This document shows, piece after piece, positions 36,901 through 49,509 of a stretch of DNA of 64,000 bases. Numbering within the stretch: position 1 is the first letter of the stretch; every line of letters starts with the position of its first letter. The notes under the pieces were generated by a model. The model saw only the letters and a list, made by a program, of their open reading frames with translations, ran no database searches and was not told the DNA's origin. This DNA is from Myrica gale (Eukaryota; Streptophyta; Magnoliopsida; Fagales; Myricaceae): contig OZ005608.1 in the NCBI GenBank assembly GCA_963930655.1, positions 26,251,271 to 26,315,270 of the forward strand. Direction: 5' to 3'. Made by a program: the position numbers and the translations under genes.

Positions 36901-39900
36901 ATAACATGGAAATTGGTGAAGGAAATGGCATTGCTGATGAGCTGGGAGGAACGATGCCAGAATTTATCAATTCATCTACGGACTTTGGTGCTTATCTGCA
37001 ATGTGACCGGGGCTCTGATACACCTGCAAGTCTCAGTGATGTGCCAGTTCAGGCCATAAGTTATAATGGATCTTCAAGAACTGATGATCAGGCCAGTAAT
37101 CCTGGTGGGGCAGTTTCTGGTTTGCCAAGGCCAAATTCAGACGAATGTCATGCTGCTTCTGTCCGTGTGAGTGTTGATGTTGATATGAATAATGTTGATG
37201 CTGAAGGAAATCAATCTGATCAACCTGTGGGTTCATCTGAATTCGGGACAGTCGAGCCATCACCAAGGCAAAACACACAGGTTCCTCTCGATGCTAATCA
37301 GGCTGAGCAGACTAGTGTTAATACTGGGGTGGCTGGTGCTAATGCTATCGATCCCACCTTCTTGGAAGCACTACCTGAAGATCTACGGGCAGAGGTACTT
37401 GCTTCCCAGCAAGCTCAGTCTGTTCAGCCTCCAACTTATGCGCCGCCTTCAGCTGAAGATATTGATCCCGAGTTTTTAGCTGCTCTTCCTCCAGATATTC
37501 AGGCAGAAGTTTTGGCCCAACAAAGAGCTCAGAGGGTTGCACAGCAGGCTGAAGGACGACCAGTTGACATGGACAACGCTTCAGTCATTGCCACTTTTCC
37601 TCCTGATTTGCGTGAGGAGGTCTGTGTCTTCAACTTTCATTATTGTTAGGTATTGGGTTGCAGTAACTATGTTTTCCTTACGCATCTGCAACATTTGTCT
37701 TTTGTTTCTGTTTCAGGTACTTCTGACTTCATCAGAAGCAGTTCTCTCTGCTTTACCCTCTCCGTTACTTGCTGAAGCTCAAATGCTAAGGGACCGAGCA
37801 ATGAGTCATTATCAGGCTCGCGGCCTTTTTCCGGGCAGCCACAGGTTAAACAATCGGAGGAATGGGTTGGGTTTTGACAGACAGACAGTGATAGACAGGG
37901 GTGTTGGCGTTACAATAGGACGAAGGGCAGCTTCTACCATTGCAGATAGCTTGAAGGGGAAGGAAATTGAAGGTGAGCCACTTCTGGATGCAAATGCGTT
38001 GAAAGCTTTGGTTCGGCTACTACGATTAGCTCAGGTAATGCCATGCTCTATTTAATGGGATGTTTAGGTAAATTAGCTCTCTACTTGGAAAATATTTGTA
38101 TTTCTTTGCCAGCTTACCTGCCAAAGTGGGTTAATAAAAGTCACAATGTATGGTAGTAGAATATTTTTTTGACTCTTGTACATTAAGGAATTGTAAGTTA
38201 GCATCTTACTTTGAAGGTAGGGTCAAATAATGAGCAGAATTTACATTTTTTTCTGGTTAAAGGAATAATGCATTTAATTAGGTTGTTCTCTAAAGTGACT
38301 ACAGAACCATCTTTAGTCGGTTAAATTCGAGAACAATTAGACCTGTGTCCATATGAAATTTTGCTTTTGGGCTTTCCGATCTCAATAGGTGATTCATAAA
38401 GTCTTCCGTAGCCATCTTTAGTCAGGGTCAAATTTTTACTCAAAATTCGGAAAATATGTGCTTTCGGATTTTTCCATAACAAGTTTGTAGTGTATTGTAA
38501 TGTGTGGCTAATGGTTTTATTTTGTGCTGCTAGCCCCTTGTCAAAGGCCTATTGCAGAGACTCCTGTTAAACCTTTGTGCACACAGTGTTACAAGGGCAA
38601 TTCTAGTTCGCCTCTTGCTTGATATGATCAGGCCTGAGGCTGAAGGCTCAATCAGCGGTTCGGCAACTATTAACTCCCAGAGGCTTTATGGTTGCCAGTC
38701 AAATGTCGTTTATGGTCGATCCCAGTTGCTGGATGGTAAGCTTTCATCCAATGTCGCCAGAACTATCTACATAATTTGTTACATATTGATTATTTTCCAT
38801 TAAAGCTATCTTAATTTTGTTCCTTTACAGGTCTTCCTCCATTGGTCTTGCGTCGAACTTTTGAGATTTTGACATATTTGGCGACCAATCATTCTGCTGT
38901 TGCCAAAATGTTATTCTACTTTGATCCCTCACTTGTTCCAGAGCCTCTGAGTCCAACATGTATGGAAGCCAAGAAGGATAAAGGCAAGGAGAAAATTGTG
39001 GAAGGAGGACTTCCATCAATTTCTTTGGGGAACTCTCCGGACGGGGATATACCCTTGATACTTTTCCTGAAGCTTTTGAATAGGCCTCTTTTTCTACACA
39101 GTACAGCTCACCTAGAGCAGGTATATTTGATATCCATATCGAGTGATCTTATAGTAGGTTTTCCCACTAATTGTGTTGAATAGCTTAACTTGGTCCATAT
39201 TCTAGCTATGAAAAAATAAATAACTGGGGTCCATCTTAAATGCTTCAGGTCATGGGTCTGCTTCAAGTACTTGTTTATACTGCAGCATCAAAATTAGAGT
39301 ACCAGCCTCAATCTGAAGTGGCAACTGCGAATCCTGAAGATTTGCCAGTCAATGAAGCTTCTGGTGATGTGCAAAAGGATCCTTCTTTGTCAGAACAGGA
39401 GTCTAAGCAAGAGGATAAACGTGCTGGTGCGGAGTCATCTGCTTCCGAGGGAAAGAAAAGCATTGATAATTGTGAAATCTTTTTGCGACTGCCCCAACCA
39501 GAACTTTGCAATCTGTGCAGCATTCTTGGTCGCGAGGGGTACTGTCACTGCTCTGTTTTCGTTACTGCATGCAGTAGATATTATGTTAATGTCTCTCTTT
39601 AATGTCCCGTAAACCATTATGTTACCTGCATTTCTCTCTACTTTTACTTCCTCTCTGGGTTCTTTCTCTTTTAATTTTCCCCGCTGCTGTATTGTCTCTT
39701 TTCTTTTTTCCCCATCTTTCTTCTCTTGTTTTACATCAGCGAGTGATTAACTTGTCCATTACTTATTTAGGCTTTCAGATAAAGTTTATATGCTTGCCAG
39801 TGAGGTGCTAAAGAAGTTGGCCTCAGTTGTTGCACCACATCGAAAGTTATTTACTTCTGAGCTTTCTGAATTAGCCCATGGATTGAGCAGTTCAGCAGTC

Positions 39901-42900
39901 AATGAGCTTGTCACTCTACGGAAAACACACATGCTAGGTTTGAGTGCTGGTTCCATGGCTGGTGCAGCAATCCTTCGTGTGCTGCAAGCTCGTAGCTCAC
40001 TCACTTCATCTAGCAATAATGAGAGTACAGGACTCGATAGTAATGGGGAGCTGGAGGAGCAAGATACTATGAAAAAGCTGAATGTTTCCCTTGAGTCCTT
40101 GTGGCAAGAATTGAGTGACTGTATAAGTGTGATGGAGATGCAGTTGGGTCAAAGCTCCTTTTCCCAGCCTATGTCTAATATAAATGTTGGGGAGCATGTC
40201 CAGGGGACGACGTCTTCATCTCCTCTCCCCCCTGGAACTCAGAGACTCTTGCCCTTCATTGAGGCTTTCTTTGTTTTGTGCGAAAACCTGCATACAAACC
40301 ATTTGATGACCCAGCAAGACCATGCCAATATAACTGCAAGAGAAGTCAATGAATCTGCTGGAACTTCAACCTTTTCGACAACAAAGAGCAGTGTGGATTC
40401 TCAGAAGAAGATTGATGGTGGAGTCACATTTACAAGGTTTTCTGAGAAGCATCGCCGGCTTTTGAATGCTTTTATTAGACAGAATCCAGGTTTATTAGAG
40501 AAATCACTTTCTATGCTGCTGAAGGCACCAAGGCTTATTGATTTTGACAATAAGCGAGCATATTTTCGTTCAAGAATCAGGCAGCAGCATGAGCAACACC
40601 TCTCTGGCCCATTGCGGATTAGTGTTCGAAGGGCTTATGTTTTGGAGGATTCATACAATCAGTTGCGGATGCGTCCCACTCTGGACCTAAAGGGACGATT
40701 AAATGTGCAATTTCAAGGTGAAGAGGGTATTGATGCTGGAGGTCTGACTAGAGAATGGTATCAATTACTGTCAAGAGTAATATTTGACAAGGGAGCATTG
40801 CTCTTCACAACAGTGGGAAACAATGTAACATTTCAGCCAAACCCCAATTCTGTCTACCAGACAGAACATCTTTCTTACTTCAAGTTCGTGGGTCGTGTGG
40901 TAATTACTTTGAGACACCAGTATTGAAACTTACCAATGAAGTCTTTGAAGGTGTTTTACATTTTTCTTCGAACTGTTGTGCAGGTTGCAAAGGCACTGTT
41001 TGATGGACAACTTTTGGATGTTTATTTTACTCGATCGTTCTACAAGCACATACTTGGTGCCAAAGTGACTTACCATGATATAGAGGCAGTTGACCCCGAC
41101 TACTACAAGAATTTGAAATGGATGTTAGAGGTCAGTGGGTTAATATCCCATAATCTGGGTGCCTTTATTTATTTATTTGCTTCTGAATGGTGCTGACATA
41201 TTTTTTATGCCTGTTCTATATGGGTCTTTGATTGTTGTCTCATTTGCTTCTTCTTATCACTTATGTGTTTTAGAACGATGTGAGTGACATTCCTGACCTG
41301 ACATTTAGCATGGATGCGGATGAGGAAAAGCACATCCTTTATGGGAAAAATGAGGTATGAACTAAAATTTGTCTCTGGTGTAAGTGTATAAACGTGATCA
41401 TTCCTTGTCCTGGTTTCCTTTCAAAAATTCTTCAGAACTTTCAGTCTGATTTTTCTCTAGACTTGAATTGTTTTGCAAAGCTTGTATCGAGTTTCTAATA
41501 GAATATGTATTTGACATTTGTGGTTTTCTTTCTCTCCCCCCCCCCTCTCTCTCTCTTGAAAGGTTACTGACTATGAACTTAAACCGGGAGGAAGAAATAT
41601 AAGGGTTACAGAAGAAACAAAGCATGAGTATGTTGACCTTGTTGCTGGCCATATCTTGACAAATGCTATCCGTCCTCAAATTACTTCCTTTTTAGAAGGC
41701 TTCAATGAATTGGTACCGCGAGAACTTATATCTATTTTCAATGATAAAGAGCTTGAGCTACTTATTAGTGGACTTCCAGAAATTGATTGTAAGTTGGTGT
41801 TCCTATTCAATTTTAAACTTAATATATACGTTGACCTTTGCCTTACTTAAAAAGTATCTGTTTGGTGGCATTGCTTTGCAGTGGATGATTTGAAGGCCAA
41901 CGCGGAGTATACTGGCTATACAGCAGCCTCTAGTGTTATTCAATGGTTTTGGGAGGTTGTTAAGGCTTTCAACAAGGAAGACATGGCAAGACTGCTGCAA
42001 TTCGTCACTGGAACGTCTAAGGTAATTTAGTGCACTGCAGATAAAATGGTAGTTTGAAGCACCACATAGTGTGTGGGTGAACTTGGATGTCTTGCCAGTT
42101 TTCACTTTTTTTATGCTCCCCCCTTCCATCCCCCCCCTTTTTTTCCCCTCCCTTTGTTTCTTTCACTTGCAAATCTGGTCTAACAATCTTCATCATGAAT
42201 GCTGTAAGTCATTGATCAGTATGTTTTATTCTTGACAATTTCTCTTGCTGTGCCCATCACCATTGTATTCTCTCTCTCTCTCTCTCTCTCGTAATGTCAA
42301 TTTGTTCCTCGCTTGAAACCCATCTTCAAGATATGGGTTCATTTCCTTGAATCTGTCTTTGGATGGTAAGGGAAGATTTGATTATTTCAATTAATTAGTT
42401 TTTGGTTTCATTTTCGTTGTTTTGGTAAAACATTGTATTCTGGTTGTTCCTTTATGTGACGTGGTATTCCTTTTACATGCAATTTGTGGTTAGGGCAACA
42501 TAAGAGAAGCTCATATCTCACTGCAGGACATGGTGTAGCATTCTCCTTTATCTGAAATCTGCTTTACGTGATGTTTGTGTTTTATGTGCTCATGCAATCT
42601 TTGATAGTTACTGTTGGTTAGTTGATTCTGGTAGTTAAGGTTAGGGATTTGTCAAGCTGGTTTAGGATTTTTACTTGTTTTGAGTGGTTCATATATCGAC
42701 GTATTTGGCATTGTAATAATTATGAATTGTATGGTTGACTTTATGCCACTGTATGGTTATGATTATTAAGGTTCCTTTGGAGGGCTTTAAGGCTTTGCAA
42801 GGTATCTCTGGTCCTCAAAGGTTTCAGATTCACAAGGCATATGGAGCTCCTGACCGGCTGCCCTCAGCTCATACATGGTGCGTGTGAAGATATGTACACT

Positions 42901-43102
42901 ATTGGTTGTAGCCAGATAGATAATTAAGAGTCAAAGTGTCTGCTTTTAAGCCTTAATCTAACTAATTCATTCCTCTGGGTGCCCTCTCTCTTGCTGCAGC
43001 TTTAATCAACTTGACCTCCCTGAGTATAACTCCAAGGAGCAGCTTGAAGAACGCCTTCTACTTGCTATCCATGAAGCCAATGAAGGGTTTGGCTTTGGTT
43101 GA
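27937..43102 (+). CDS. UPL1/UPL2-like: HECT E3 ubiquitin-protein ligase, UPL1/UPL2 type, 15 exons, about 3,790 residues
   Basis: Exons: 27937-27969, 29064-29159, 29238-29444, 29616-37619, 37717-38034, 38534-38735, 38831-39120, 39249-39538, 39771-40899, 40984-41130, 41274-41354, 41563-41788, 41882-42021, 42771-42877 and 43000-43102. The start [18 protein letters not shown] is the UPL1/2 form, and the length compares with about 3,660-3,680 in Arabidopsis. Domains in order: N-terminal armadillo-like DUF908/DUF913 region; UBA (about 1294-1340, [20 protein letters not shown]); UIM-like helix (about 1343-1360, [12 protein letters not shown]); acidic tract (about 2161-2215); two ubiquitin-binding-motif units ([18 protein letters not shown], near 2690, and [18 protein letters not shown]); and a C-terminal HECT domain. 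The HECT thioester Cys is about residue 3757 in [14 protein letters not shown], its codon split by the last intron. The enzyme passes ubiquitin from an E2 via that cysteine to substrates. No frameshift or stop was seen. Confidence 0.96.
35761..35925 (+). other. Acidic low-complexity tract within the UPL protein
   Basis: The exon runs through GAY/GAR codons encoding about 55 residues dominated by Asp and Glu ([20 protein letters not shown] and beyond). Such tracts are typical of UPL1/HUWE1-class ligases. The repetitive codons also produce long open frames on the other strand that are not genes. Confidence 0.85.
42271..42291. repeat. TC microsatellite in UPL intron 13
   Basis: About ten TC dinucleotides lie in the 749-base intron between exons 13 and 14. 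A pyrimidine tract with poly-C and poly-T is found at 42115-42160 in the same intron. Both are simple repeats. Confidence 0.8.
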
Positions 43103-44050
43103 CCCAAGATAAATGTGGTATTCTCACCCCAGCAGTGCCAGCAATTTGCCCTCAAAATTTCCATGTACATGTCAGTGGAACATCTTTTCCCTTCGATTTT
43201 TTTTTTAAAATTTCCTGTTGAGCATCGTCTGTACTGCTACTTTTTACTTATATGTTCTTTTGACATGAAAAGCAAGGTGAGATTTTTATATCATCCCTTG
43301 CTCTTTCCGCATTGGGCATTGAGGTCTTAGAGAGTTTATCACTTCCAGGCAAAATTCTCTGGGGTTTGATTGGATCTAGAAAACAATGAGTGGAAGGAAG
43401 GGATTTTATTAGATTTGCCTGGGTAAAAAGCAAGGTGTACAAGTTCCCTTTCCTTTCCGTTCCCACATTCTGTTTCACAAGCCAAGTGGGTCAAAATGCC
43501 TAGCAGAGTCATATCTGCTAATCCGTGGGCGCGTTGCTGTTTCTGGTCTGTTCTGTATCTGGATGGTTTTGATTACGAAACCTTTGGTTTTATGCCATCT
43601 CCTCCTCTGTGTTGCAGATAAAGGGGATTTGTCCAGGTCAACCAAGATAATAAAATTCTGGACATTGAAGACTTCACCAGACTAAAGTTTTTGAGTTCTA
43701 CTACAGGAAGTTTCTTCGAAGCATTTTTCTTCATTGAGGCTGGCAATCGGTTCTTTGATCAATGGACCTGATGATGATTATGTTCTTCAGCAACTCGTGG
43801 GGTGCTCAGTAACAATTGGCTAGAAATGTTATTTTTTGGATTCTTGCCATGTCAACGAGGGTTAGGGAAGTGTACAAAATGTTGATGCACAAGTATTTCA
43901 TTGTTCATATTGTAGGTTTTTGGTTCTCTTTTTAGCATTTAGCTCTCTTTCCTTTGCTGCCATATAAATTAGTTTATGTAACTACATAGCAGTTGGTAGC
44001 TTGGGAATGTATATCTAGTGGCTGTCAAATGTAGACATATTTTCTTTTAC
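43103..44050 (+). other. 3' untranslated and downstream region of UPL
   Basis: After the TGA at 43100-43102 the sequence stays moderately T-rich with no further HECT or other coding homology. There may be a 3'-UTR intron ending at the CAG near 43616-43618, but that is a guess. Confidence 0.4.
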
Positions 44051-45460
44051 TTGAATGGTTAACCAGATCTCAACTTGTTAGGTTGTAGCAGGTTATATTG
44101 CTGGCTGATTATTTTTAACTTGAATGGCTAATTTTAAGGTCTCTTTCTCAAGCGATCCTCTTTTGAGTCTCAATTGGGGATTTGTCCTGCCAAAACTTGT
44201 CTTTATTAACTTAATTATCAAGAAAGCATTAATTTAGTGTTCCCATGCTTTGACTGCCTTTCCTCCGGTGGCAACCGACACTGTCATGTGCAAGAGGATG
44301 TGCTGTGTCCCGATCCTTGTGATCGATATGTGGTTTTATTGTGTTTCAACTTTTGAAGTCGGTTTGTGTGATCGATTTGTGTTGCTCCCCGGTCCTTGTA
44401 GTCAATTTGTGTTCGAGTCTCGGCCCTTATGGCCGTTTTGTGGTTGTTCTTTAGATCTAGCCCTTGTTGCTGGATTGGTTTCTGAATCTTTGAATTCAAC
44501 TTATTGTAGGATCTTTGGGTCCGTTTAGAATTGTTCGTTAGCCTTAGGGGGGTTTTTCTTGTCTATATCGGCTGTATTTTTTTTCGGATTTTAATATATG
44601 TTATTTTGTCTAGAAAAAAGAGAGTGAATATCCAACCTAAAAGATGCAACTTCTCATTTCACGGTTTGGCCGTGGGTTATATAAACCGTCTAGCCTACCA
44701 CAGCCATTACCCATGCTAACTCCCCCAATCGGCTCCAACTTTCTCTTCCCGGTCTATCCTGATTTTCCCGAATAAGCAAAACTTGAAGCATGCTGTGGTT
44801 AGACCAACATTCTTGCATAGTGGCCTGCTCTATAAAATTGTAAAATGGAATCTTGTTGATTTTGTTTTCCTTTTGGAAAAAGGGTGACTAATAACAACAT
44901 ATGCTTTTTGTAGCACTATTTTTGCCCAATAGTTGTAGTATATAACAGTCCTCACATATAAATTATCGGGTCAATTTGAGGGGAAAAAAACATCAACAAT
45001 TGCAATTTGTACCATGGAGTAAAAAACCATCAATTATCAATGTTTTATGGAATATCTATAACCAAATATTCAGAGATAAATCTTTCCCTATTTTATTTTG
45101 AATTTTTTTTTTCTAACAATATTCATAGCTGAAAAATGAAAAACATAAAAGCCTAAAGGCTATTCGTTTGAAATATGTCATAACTAAGACCAGCGATGAT
45201 GCAACATTAACCGTAGTAACAAAAACCGTAAAATATAACTCATTTGAACTTTTTTAGATATATTCTCTATTTTTTTTTTTGGATAACTTCATCATAATGA
45301 GGGATGTTTATCCAAGGAAGCTGTCATTTTGGCTGATCGATGATTTTTAACCGACATGGGTATGAACACACATCATTACTGAACTGGCATTACATAAACA
45401 AACTACACCATTCTGGAATGCCTTCTCATATTTGAGGACATAAGGAAGATCTAATTTTAC
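44051..45460. other. Intergenic region with unclassified repeat-like DNA
   Basis: The part 44230-44610 has an unusual string of 'GATCGAT', 'GTCGGTTTGTGTG', 'GGTCCTTGTAGTC' and 'GGCCCTTATGGCC' phrases, which look like degenerate short repeats of a transposon terminus. I cannot assign it. The remainder is A/T-rich and I see nothing in it. Confidence 0.35.
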
Positions 45461-45581
45461 CGGTAGTCGTGAACCGATAAAACTATCGAATTTTTCAACA
45501 TGTAGGTAATCGGCACCGGCACCGGTTAGGCTACGTACCAGGAATCCGGTGTCGGTGCCGATTTAGTTGAACAACCCTAAT
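45460..45581. mobile_element. hAT MITE right-end remnant, relative of 2176-2918
   Basis: The stretch carries CGGCACCGGCACCGGTTAGG and GGTGTCGGTGCCGA, and ends TTGAACAACCCTA. The end, reverse-complemented, is TAGGGTTGTTCAAC, matching the terminal pattern of the element at 2176-2918 (TAGGGATGTGCAC). No trustworthy left end or 8-bp duplication was found, so it appears truncated or too diverged. Confidence 0.5.
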
Positions 45582-45940
45582 CAGGGACTAAGATTTAAAT
45601 ATAGAGGAGTCACTTATAATTTTTTTAGGGTCCTCATTAGACATAGTAAGGAGAATGGACGTGATCCTTGGGAGACGCACTAATCGGACCAGAGTGGACG
45701 TATTGGTCTCCGGAGCCCATACGAAGCACAACGGAATTTGGGTCCATTCCAAAGCCGATTGACTTATTCTCATTGGATCAGGAGCCCACGGACTGCAGAC
45801 CCCAATCTGGACTTTCCTTTCCTTGCTGGGACAATTTATAAGCTGTACTATCCTCTTTAACCAGGCCCAAAATTTTATCTGAAATTCCTCAAATTGTTAA
45901 TTCTTGCCATAATTCCAGAGTCGCTTAGGAAGAGCCCCTG

Positions 45941-48900
45941 ATGTCTTCTTCATCAGCCAAAATCTCTCTAGTTTTCCACAAGATATCAAATTTTAGACGC
46001 TTTTCGTACAGGTGCTTCTCTAGCTCTAACAGAGAAAATCATATACACACTTCTTGTACCCAAAATGATGCTCCACAGAACACACAAGCCTCCGGTATGC
46101 CTCTCACTCTTCAAGCATGTGTGCCCGTGCTGCTTGTGTGTTTTTATTTTATGTACATGTTTTCTTATTGCAACTTTTCGTTTTGCGAAACAGCAGTCTC
46201 TGGAATGGAGAAGAGCATATATACAATACTCACCATAGACCGTTGGGAGTCTCTGAACCACATGGAGTACAGGTTGGCTTCACTTAGGCCTGTTCATGGG
46301 AGGCTGGCCTTGAAATTCCTCAACTGGTTCATCCAGCAACCTGGTTTGGAACTATAGCATCTCACCCATATACTCTGCATCACAAGTCATGTACTTGTTA
46401 GAGCTCGGATGTATGACTGCCAAATCAATTCTTAGGCACTTATCCCAAATGGGGGTTGGGGCAAATAATGTTTTTGGCGCTCTCATGGAGACATACTCTC
46501 TTTGCAATGCAAGTCCTGCTGTTTTTGACCTTCTAATTAGAGTTTACGTTAGAGATGGGACGGTTGGAGATGCTGTAGAAACTTTCTACTTGATGGTTAC
46601 TCGAGGATTTAGGCCATCAGTGTTCACTTGTAATACGATCCTATCTTCAATGGTGAAACATCGGAGAGCTGGGTCAGTGTGGTCTTTTTTCAAGGAAATG
46701 CTTGGAAGAAAGGTTTGTCCCAATGTTGCTACTTTTAATATATTGATAAGCTTTATGTGGGGAAGGGGAGCTTAAGAAAGCCGGTTCTGTTAAGAAAGAT
46801 GGAAGATAGTGGTTACGTTCCAACTATAGTTACTTATAATGCTTTGCTCAATTGGTATTGCAAGAAGGGGAGATACCAGATTGCGTTTGAGTTGATTGAT
46901 CATATGCGATCCAAGGGTATTGAAGCTGATGTTTGTACGTACAATATGTTCATTGAAGATTTGTGTAGAAACTACAGGAGTGCAAAAGGTTATTTACTGC
47001 TAAAGAAGATGAGGAAAAAGATGCTACTTCCTAATGAAGTGACCTACAACACTTTGATTAATGGGTTTGTTAAGGAGGGAAAGATTGGAGTTGCTGCACG
47101 GCTTTTAGATGAGATGTCATTGTTTAATCTTTCTCCAAATTACATCACTTTTAATGCTTTGGTTGATGGGTACTGTAGCGAGGGTAATTTTGAAGATGCT
47201 TTTAGACTTTTGGACTTGATGGAAGCAGGGGGATTGCAACCTAATGATGTCAGTCATGGGACTCTTTTAAATGGGCTGAGCAAGCATGCCAAGATTGACC
47301 TAGCCCGAAGTGTGCTAGAGAGAATGAGGATGAAGGGGATGGGGGTTGGTTGTATTGAATACACAGCAATGATTGATGGATTATGCAAAAATGGATTGCT
47401 TGATGAAGCTGTGCAGTTGCTCAATAAGATGTCCACTGATTGTGTCAATCCTGATATTATCACATTTTCAGTGCTCATAAATGGATTTTGCAAAGTGGGG
47501 AAGATAAAAAAATGTAAACGAGATCATAGGTAAAATGTATAGAGCAGGACTTGTACCAAACAATATTTATACTCTACATTAGTCTATAATCATTGCAAGA
47601 TGGGGAATACTACAAAGGCTTTGAAAGTTTATGCAGCTATGAATCGCCATGGCATGATGTGGAACATTTCACATGCAACGTGTTGGTCGCTTCTTTTTGT
47701 GGAGTTGGAAAACTTCTAGAGGCAGAAAATTTAATGCAGCACATGAGCAGGGTTGGTCTTGGTCCTAACTCCATCACTTTTGATTGTATTATAGATGGCT
47801 ATGGAAGTATGGGTGATGGGTTAAAAGCATTTTCTATGTTTGATGAAATGATTAAATCGGGTCATCGGCCGACTCCTTTCACATATGGGAGCTTACTGAA
47901 AGGACTATGCAAGGGGGGGAATTTGAGGGAGGCAAAGAATTTTTTGAGCGAACTCCACTACATTCCTTCTGCAGTTCTGCTATAGATACTATTCTCTACA
48001 ATACAATGCTTGCTGAGACATGTAGAGTAGGGAATCTGCACGAGGCAGTTGTCCTTCTCAAGGAGATGGTGCAAAATGGTGTGCTGCCTGATAGTTATAC
48101 GTACACTATTCTTCTTTCTGGGTTATCGAGGAGAGGCAAATTGGTTGCTGCTATCCTATTGTTGGGGCAGTTGATGGATGAAAAAGCTTTATCATCAAAT
48201 CGGGTACTGTATACTTGTTTGGTTGATGGCCTTTTCATGGCTGGCCAATCAAAGGCAGCTTTGTATCTCTATGAAGAAATGGAGGACAGAGGCCTGAACC
48301 CTGATACTATTGCCCTTAATGCAGTTTTAGATGCGTATTCAAGGAGGGGAAATGTGGTTCTAGCAAATGATGTCCTTTCTACTATGAGGAGCAGAAATTT
48401 GTGCCCTAACTTGGCTACCTATAATATTCTCTTGCATGGATACTCAAAGAAAAAGATGTTATTAGCATGCTCCAGGGTGTACAGTAAAATGGTCAGGACA
48501 GGGTTTCTCCCTGACAAATTAACATGCCATTCTCTTATTCTTGGTCTTTGCGAGTCTGGTATTTTGGACATTGGAATCAAAATGTTGAAGGAGATGATAA
48601 TGGAAGGTGTTATAGCTGATCAGTTAACATTTAACATTCTTATTACCAAGTGTTGCGAAACTGGTGAGATGCAGAAGGCCTTTGACCTGGTTAACATTAT
48701 GAATGATTTTGGAGTTTTTCCTAATGCAGATATCCAAAATGCCATCTTCAATGGACTGGTTAGAACTTCATCGTTCCAAGAATCACATATCTTTTTGCAT
48801 CACATGTTGGAGAAGGGTTTCACTCCGAAGTGTGCACAATATATCACTCTAATTAATGGTATGTGTAGAGTGGGAGATGTACAAGGAGCATTCAAGCTAA

Positions 48901-49316
48901 AAGATGAGATGGAAGCACAAGGTATCAGTTCTCGCGATGTTGCCGAGAGTGCTATGGTTAGAGGGCTTGCACAATGTGGGAAACTTGATGAAGCAATGCT
49001 GCTTCTTAATTACATGCTTCGGATGCGACTTGTTCCAACTACTGCAACTTTTACGTCTTTGATGCACATGTTCTGCAAGGCTGCCAATCTCACAAAGGCT
49101 TTTAAGCCGAGGGGCATCATGGAACATTGCAGTGTGAAGCTTGATGTTCCTGCATATAATGTTCTCATTTCAGGCCTTTGTGCAAATAGCGATGTTGTGG
49201 CTGCATTTGAACTTTATGAAGAGATGAAACAAAGAGGTCTATGGCCCAACACCGCCACCTATACTGTTCTCCTTAATGCCATTTCATCTAAAATTTTGAC
49301 TTCCAAAATTATTTAA
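45941..49316 (+). pseudogene. P-class PPR protein gene, multiply frameshifted and 3'-truncated
   Basis: The frames together cover a long PPR protein resembling Arabidopsis At5g55840, with many 35-residue units of the form VTYNTLINGFVKEGKIGVAA and ITFNALVDGYCSEGNFEDAF. The N-terminus (MSSSSAKISLVFHKI...RCFSS) looks like an organelle presequence, and such proteins bind organelle transcripts. The gene is broken: a TAG at 46355-46357 and frameshifts near 46412, 46752-46775, 47512, 47568, 47655 and 47970. The longest unbroken piece is 47907-49316. The C-terminus ends prematurely at NAISSKILTSKII, where A/T-rich MITE-like DNA replaces the expected last repeats. A candidate 99-base intron (46095-46193) is a multiple of three with no stop. 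Many independent lesions argue against sequencing error alone and for a genuine pseudogene. Confidence 0.9.
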
Positions 49317-49450
49317 TCTTATCTCTGTCAAATTATTATTTCTCATTGTAATATTTATTTAAATTTTATTTTTCTTACTTTTCACCGACTCTTATAAATT
49401 ATATTCATTTTTCACCAATTATCTCAAATACATGTATTAATATTAATAAT
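49290..49450. mobile_element. A/T-rich MITE-like sequence replacing the PPR 3' end
   Basis: From about 49290 the PPR frame turns into sequence with 'AAAATTTTGACTTCCAAAAT', 'CTTTTCACCGACTCTTA' and 'TTTTTCACCAATTATC', phrases shared with the small foldback elements near 6800-7100 and 14460-14540 (CACTTTTTCATCAA). The partner end is not visible. Insertion or deletion here would explain the missing PPR C-terminus. Confidence 0.4.
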
Positions 49451-49509
49451 CATCGATATAGCTATAGCTATTCGTTTATCAAATAATAATATATTAATGT
49501 TGTTTTTTA

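Noticed and set aside
45295..45581. Complete hAT MITE from the AGGGATGTTTATCC phrase to 45581
   Set aside because: The flanking octamers agree at only about half of the positions, so only the right end is reported.
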